NCBI GenBank assembly: GCA_045594245.1
Contig: JAZNYG010000023.1
Span: forward strand, 45,119 to 109,118
Direction of reading: 5' to 3'
Source of the DNA: UBA1189 sp045594245
Lineage (GTDB): Bacteria; Bacteroidota; Bacteroidia; Bacteroidales; Bacteroidaceae
DNA length: 64,000 nt
Position 1 is the stretch's first letter. The number at the start of each line of letters is the position of its first letter. The translations under genes were made by a program, and so were the position numbers. Positions 60,633-64,000 of this stretch are shown here, in pieces. The notes beneath the pieces were generated by a model, which worked only from the letters and a program-made list of their open reading frames with translations, was not told the origin of the DNA and searched no databases.

Positions 60633-61183
60633 TATACGGTCATGATCTCCTTCTCCTTGTCTGCATAGAGTTCGTCCACCTTCTTGATGTACTTGTCGTG
60701 CAGCTTCTGGAGCTTTTCTTCGCCGTCTTTCTGTACGTCTTCGGGCATGCCGTCCTTAACGGCCTTCTTTAATGCGTCAATGCAGTCGCGGCGAGCGTTG
60801 CGGATGCTAATCTTGGCATTTTCGGCTACCTCCTTACACTGTTTGGCGAGTTGCTTACGGCGTTCCTCGGTGAGGGGAGGTATGCCGAGACGGATGATTT
60901 CACCATTGTTCTCAGGAGTGATGCCTACGGGAGAGTCGATGATGGCTTTCTCGATGACGCGGAACATGTTCTTGTCCCAAGGCTTGATGGCGATGGTGCG
61001 TGCATCGGGGGTGGTGATAGATGCTACACCTGTCAAGGGCACCATTGTACCGTATGAGTCTACACGGATACCGTCAAGGATACGGGTGTTGGCTTTGCCG
61101 GCACGGATGCGGGCAAGTTCGTCTTCAACGTGGAGGATGGCCATCTCCATCATCTCCTGTGCTTCGTTCAGATATTCCTGCAT
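60632..61183 (-). CDS. frr: Ribosome recycling factor
   Basis: A 183-residue factor that splits post-termination ribosomes with EF-G. MQEYLNEAQEMMEMAILHVE, RIRAGKANTRILDGIRVDSYG (about 28-48), DARTIAIKPWDKNMFRVIEKAI (about 70-91) and the C-terminal three-helix LTEERRKQLAKQCKEVAENAK are standard. The reading frame extends 57 codons upstream (to 61354), but that part is AT-rich, unlike any RRF, and contains the -7 box at 61228-61236. The ATG at 61183 is therefore the start. Confidence 0.97.
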   Translation of the reverse strand: MQEYLNEAQEMMEMAILHVEDELARIRAGKANTRILDGIRVDSYGTMVPLTGVASITTPDARTIAIKPWDKNMFRVIEKAIIDSPVGITPENNGEIIRLGIPPLTEERRKQLAKQCKEVAENAKISIRNARRDCIDALKKAVKDGMPEDVQKDGEEKLQKLHDKYIKKVDELYADKEKEIMTV

Positions 61184-61227
61184 AATATTATAGTTTTTAA
61201 GTTTGTTTGTCTCTAGGTTTTCCGTAG

Positions 61228-61236
61228 CCAAAGGTA
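61228..61236 (-). promoter_or_regulatory. -7 box of the frr-rsgA operon
   Basis: TACCTTTGG on the minus strand matches TAnnTTTG, 44 bp before the frr ATG. It is back to back with the VTC promoter. Confidence 0.55.
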
Positions 61237-61341
61237 GTCGGTTTTTTCTTTTTTTGCAACAGTTTTTTGCTATATATAAGTAATTGAGGGCAAAATTCTT
61301 GTTTTTTTCGACTTTTTGTTTCAGAGTTTGGGATAAGTTAC

Positions 61342-61350
61342 TATATTTGC
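61342..61350 (+). promoter_or_regulatory. -7 box of the VTC-DUF4956 unit
   Basis: TATATTTGC matches TAnnTTTG, 28 bp before the VTC-domain gene. Confidence 0.6.
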
Positions 61351-61378
61351 ACAAATTCGTATCGTACGGCTATATACT

Positions 61379-62140
61379 ATGGAACAACAGATATTGCAAT
61401 TGCTCGACAAGCTACCTCCTATCTCACTCTCCGAGATGAAGGATATAAAGCTGATGAACCGTATAGACAAGAAGTATCTTGCTACGATCGACCAGTTGCA
61501 GCAGCTGCTCGTCATGGCGCAGGGCAAGTATATGGTACAACAAATCGAGGGCAAGCGTTACAACCGTTACCATACAATCTATCTGGACACTCCCGATGAG
61601 GAGATGTATACGATGCATCATAATGGGCGTATCGTGAGACAGAAGGTGAGGGTGCGCACATATATGGATTCGGGCGATACCTTCCTCGAAGTGAAAAACA
61701 AGAATAACCACGGTCGCACCAAGAAGAAGCGGATGACCGTGGGCAGCATACATTCATTGCGCGAAGATGGGGGTGATACCCTACTGGCCAAGCATGCCAA
61801 CTATTTGCTCGATGACCTCGTGCCCAAAGTGGAGAATCACTTTGAGCGCATCACGCTGGTCAATATGGCCAAGACCGAGCGTCTCACCATCGACTGCCAT
61901 GTGAAGTTCCACCATTGGGAAACCGATATTGAAGGTACCTTTGACCGATTGGTCATCATCGAACTCAAGCGCGACGGCAATGTGTATTCGCCTGTGAAGA
62001 GCATGCTGCGCCAGTTGCGCATCAAGCCCTCGGGATTCAGCAAATACTGCATAGGATCGGCACTGACCAAGCCTACACTTAAGCAGGGCAATTTCAAACC
62101 GAGATTTGTACGAATTAAAAAACTTTTAAATAATCATTAA
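61379..62140 (+). CDS. VTC-domain polyphosphate polymerase-like protein
   Basis: A 253-residue cytosolic protein of the VTC/CYTH-like triphosphate tunnel group. The alternating basic and acidic strand motifs of the tunnel are visible: LMNRIDKKYLATIDQLQQL (about 20), YNRYHTIYLDTPDEEMYTMH (about 60), RIVRQKVRVRTYMDSGDTFLEVKNKNN (about 83-109), KTERLTIDCHVKFHH (about 166) and VIIELKRDGN (about 198). The SKYCIGSAL segment near the end is typical. In yeast Vtc4 this domain makes polyphosphate from ATP. In bacteria it is regularly paired with DUF4956, as here (7-bp gap). Confidence 0.88.
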   Translation: MEQQILQLLDKLPPISLSEMKDIKLMNRIDKKYLATIDQLQQLLVMAQGKYMVQQIEGKRYNRYHTIYLDTPDEEMYTMHHNGRIVRQKVRVRTYMDSGDTFLEVKNKNNHGRTKKKRMTVGSIHSLREDGGDTLLAKHANYLLDDLVPKVENHFERITLVNMAKTERLTIDCHVKFHHWETDIEGTFDRLVIIELKRDGNVYSPVKSMLRQLRIKPSGFSKYCIGSALTKPTLKQGNFKPRFVRIKKLLNNH

Positions 62141-62147
62141 CAGTATT

Positions 62148-62888
62148 ATGGGAAACCTTTTGAACCTTATTGCCGGAGGGACCAACGCCCTTGCCATGGC
62201 AGCCGAAGAGATGGATATGGATGTGCAACCGTTGGCTGATGCGCTGATGACCTCCATGTGGGCCGACTGGGGCGCTTTGACCGAGTTGCTTATCCGTTTT
62301 GTGCTCAACACGGCAGTTATCGCGCTCATCGTGCGTGTATTCTACTACCCCAAGAGCAAGCGCCGCGACTATTTCTTCACCTTCATCCTGATTTCTATCA
62401 GCGTGTTCCTACTCATCTTCCTGATGGGTGGTGTGAAGTTGAAGATTGGCTTCGCCCTCGGTCTGTTTGCCATCTTTGGCATCATCCGCTATCGTACCGA
62501 GTCGGTGCCCATCCGCGAGATGACTTACCTCTTCCTTATCATTGCCGTGAGCGCTATCAATGGCCTGGCTACCAGTATCAGCTATGTGGAGTTGTTGGCT
62601 ACTAACCTGCTCTTTATCCTCTCTATATGGATATGTGAGAGCAACCGTTACGTGAAGCATGTGGCCAGCAAGTTGGTGCTGTATGATAACATCCATCTCA
62701 TCACCCCCGAGCACGAGGAAGAATTGATAGAAGACCTCAAGAAACGTACCGGGCTGAATATCTTGCGTGTAGAGGTGGGTGCTATCGACTTCTCTAAGGA
62801 TACTGCCATGGTGAAGGTGTATTACGAGCCATTGTCAAACGAAATCAATAGCGTCGACAACGTGGGCCGCCTGCCCAAGATGGGATAA
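62148..62888 (+). CDS. DUF4956 membrane protein
   Basis: A 246-residue protein. After an N-terminal soluble stretch (about 1-45) come four or so transmembrane helices (for example FFTFILISISVFLLIFLMGG, IGFALGLFAIFGIIRYRTES, FLIIAVSAINGLATSISYVE). The segment LGLFAIFGIIRYRTESVPIREMTYLF is the DUF4956 hallmark, cited here in shortened form as IRYRTES..IREMTYLF (about 118-133). A cytosolic C-terminal ferredoxin-like domain (about 185-246) follows. It is encoded 7 bp after the VTC gene. DUF4956 and VTC proteins are thought to cooperate, perhaps moving a polyanion across the membrane. Confidence 0.86.
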   Translation: MGNLLNLIAGGTNALAMAAEEMDMDVQPLADALMTSMWADWGALTELLIRFVLNTAVIALIVRVFYYPKSKRRDYFFTFILISISVFLLIFLMGGVKLKIGFALGLFAIFGIIRYRTESVPIREMTYLFLIIAVSAINGLATSISYVELLATNLLFILSIWICESNRYVKHVASKLVLYDNIHLITPEHEEELIEDLKKRTGLNILRVEVGAIDFSKDTAMVKVYYEPLSNEINSVDNVGRLPKMG

Positions 62889-62950
62889 TCTATAACGGTA
62901 AAAATAATACATATATGTAGTTTTTTCAACTTCTTTTCAGAATTGAAACC

Positions 62951-62959
62951 TATCTTTGC
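62951..62959 (+). promoter_or_regulatory. -7 box of the DUF2490 gene
   Basis: TATCTTTGC matches TAnnTTTG exactly. It lies inside the longer frame that opens with TTG at 62943, ruling that start out. Confidence 0.6.
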
Positions 62960-62975
62960 TACGAAAAAACAAGAA

Positions 62976-63785
62976 ATGACTATGAATATCAGAAATAGAA
63001 TCTTAGGCATTGGATGCCTATTGTTAGCTGCAAGCACCGCTTGGGCGCAGAGCGACTTTGGAGTATGGGAGAGTTTGGAATTGTCTACCAAACTGAACAA
63101 GCAGTTTGAGCTCTCAATGGAGGGTGAGTACCGTACTCATCAGCACTCTTCTGAGGTAGAGCGTTTTACAGCTGGACTCAACTTGTCGTACAAGAACAAG
63201 AAAATCCCCTTCCTTAAGGCCGATATAGGCTATGTCATCATGTCGATGCACAATCCTGCAGAGACCGAGATAAAGTATCGCGATGAGGACCCCACCGTGC
63301 CTAAGCACAAGAATGTGGATGCCCCTTATTGGTATACCCGCCATCGTGCCACAGCATCGCTGACAGGTTCTGTGAAGTGGGGCCGCGTCAAGTTCTCGCT
63401 CCGCGAGCGCTATCAGTTTACCCATAGAATGACCGCACAGTGTGAACGTGAACGGTATGGCTACCACCCCGCTTTTGATATGTGGGACGATGTGCCCGAA
63501 CTGCTGATTGATGACAAATTGGCCAAGGATGACCATAAGCTACGCTCCAGATTGTCGGTAAGCTACGATATCAAGAAGTCGAAGTTTGAACCTTATGCAG
63601 AGGTGGAGGTATACAATCAATTGGACGATGCAATGAAGTTTGACAAGATACGCTATACTGTTGGTACCGATTATAAGGTGACTAAGGATGCCAAGCTGAC
63701 GCTGTTCTATCGTTATCAGGACTATAACGATGTGGATGACATCAGCGGTCATATTTTGGGCGTAGGTGCATCTATTGAACTCTAA
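62976..63785 (+). CDS. DUF2490 outer-membrane beta-barrel protein
   Basis: A 269-residue secreted protein. The signal, starting at ATG 62976 or 62982, is IRNRILGIGCLLLAASTAWAQ. The mature part is a series of amphipathic strands, for example FGVWESLELSTKLNKQFELS, VKWGRVKFSLRERYQFTHRM, HKLRSRLSVSYDIKKSKFEP and KLTLFYRYQDYND. It ends with a strand closing on GVGASIEL. The LRxRLxxxYxIKKxxxxP pattern is typical of DUF2490 barrels. Together with VTC and DUF4956 it forms a recurrent Bacteroidota neighbourhood. It may be the outer-membrane part of the same system. Confidence 0.84.
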   Translation: MTMNIRNRILGIGCLLLAASTAWAQSDFGVWESLELSTKLNKQFELSMEGEYRTHQHSSEVERFTAGLNLSYKNKKIPFLKADIGYVIMSMHNPAETEIKYRDEDPTVPKHKNVDAPYWYTRHRATASLTGSVKWGRVKFSLRERYQFTHRMTAQCERERYGYHPAFDMWDDVPELLIDDKLAKDDHKLRSRLSVSYDIKKSKFEPYAEVEVYNQLDDAMKFDKIRYTVGTDYKVTKDAKLTLFYRYQDYNDVDDISGHILGVGASIEL

Positions 63786-63803
63786 TCATAAGATACGGGC
63801 ATT

Positions 63804-64000
63804 ATGAAAAGAAATCTTTATTTGATTCTTGCATTGCTGCTCTTGGGAGTGGTGCAGGTGAGAGCGCAGCAGATTGCTGTGACTTTTAATGATGGGGGTA
63901 TGTTTCAGTTTGATAAATACCCTGGCGATTGTAAGATAACCTTCTCTAATGGGCAAATGCTCTTTCATGTAAATGGCGCGTTAGATTGTACAATTGCCAT
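63804..64000 (+). CDS. Secreted protein, 5' part only (cut by the window edge)
   Basis: A frame of 65 codons runs open to the edge. It starts with the signal peptide MKRNLYLILALLLLGVVQV ending RAQ, followed by QIAVTFNDGGMFQFDKYPGD, a strand-rich segment. It lies 18 bp after the DUF2490 stop and is probably co-transcribed. The family cannot be assigned from this piece. In similar neighbourhoods secreted carbohydrate-binding or CotH-type proteins follow, but that is expectation only. Confidence 0.7.
   Translation, partial: MKRNLYLILALLLLGVVQVRAQQIAVTFNDGGMFQFDKYPGDCKITFSNGQMLFHVNGALDCTIA

Noticed and set aside
61184..61354. A 57-residue N-terminal extension of ribosome recycling factor
   Set aside because: The extension contains the -7 promoter box, is AT-rich, and no RRF has such a domain.
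1..64000. tRNA, rRNA, tmRNA or intact insertion sequence
   Set aside because: Scanning spacers by eye found no cloverleaf with a GTTCGA-type T-loop, no rRNA-like stretch, and no transposase with terminal repeats.

Overview
The window is a chromosomal segment of a Bacteroidota species, most likely order Bacteroidales (Bacteroides/Phocaeicola/Prevotella-like). The evidence is the promoter grammar: about twenty gene starts follow a TAnnTTTG -7 box by 20-100 nt with no Shine-Dalgarno sequence. Gene families and neighbourhoods agree: GH92 and GH5 mannan enzymes, a GH57/GT/GH133 glycogen operon, dxs-trkA-trkH, VTC-DUF4956-DUF2490 and DUF4847. I see no rRNA, tRNA, CRISPR array or intact insertion sequence. 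Housekeeping genes (fabD to trxB, the glycogen operon, fprA to trkH) are rich in G/C third positions. The polysaccharide genes (0-10.5 kb, 23-26.7 kb) and the integrase region are clearly more AT-rich.

Layout. 0.06-10.5 kb (minus): a compact Wzx/Wzy-type exopolysaccharide operon, read from priming sugar transferase through Wza-like exporter, Wzz, Wzy, Wzx and two glycosyltransferases to a heparinase-II/III-like protein. 10.6-17.6 kb (plus): fabD, a cytosolic GH13 amylase, ftsK, a LolA-like carrier and trxB. 18.0-21.6 kb (plus): secreted GH5_7-like mannanase and GH92 alpha-mannosidase. 21.7-22.8 kb (minus): riboflavin synthase and nitroreductase in one reading frame, separated by the TGA stop. 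23.0-26.7 kb (minus): wecC, wecB and a GT4 transferase, a detached ManNAcA module. 26.9-31.6 kb (minus): glycogen operon. 31.9-32.8 kb (plus): a regulator fusing a YtfE/RIC-type di-iron domain to a LuxR helix-turn-helix. 32.8-32.95 kb: a candidate small RNA. 33.0-36.9 kb (minus): MBL hydrolase, murB, an outer-membrane barrel protein and threonine aldolase. 37.0-37.9 kb (plus): an orphan tyrosine recombinase. 38.0-42.7 kb (minus): S41 protease, dCMP deaminase, DUF4847 lipoprotein and M3 peptidase. 43.0-44.1 kb: aroB. 44.1-45.6 kb (minus): ECF sigma, membrane anti-sigma-like protein and Spy-like protein. 45.8-47.3 kb: rubredoxin (55 aa) and flavodiiron protein. 47.4-53.4 kb: asd, dxs, trkA, trkH. 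53.5-55.6 kb: CDP-alcohol phosphatidyltransferase, GtrA and acyltransferase. 55.6-61.2 kb (minus): frr, rsgA and then a HAD-DUF418 pair that has been duplicated around a PL10 pectate lyase, with the second DUF418 copy decayed. 61.4-64 kb (plus): VTC, DUF4956, DUF2490 and the start of a further secreted protein.

Themes. Carbohydrate handling dominates: exopolysaccharide export, intracellular glycogen, mannan and pectin breakdown. A second theme is O2/NO and flavin chemistry: flavodiiron protein plus rubredoxin, the di-iron LuxR regulator, riboflavin synthase plus nitroreductase, and thioredoxin reductase. The most unusual items are the di-iron/LuxR fusion, the ribE-nitroreductase in-frame stop, the HAD-DUF418 duplication with a precise deletion scar, a family of 7- and 10-bp degenerate tandem arrays in spacers between co-oriented genes, and a promoter-terminator unit that may encode a small RNA of about 95 nt.
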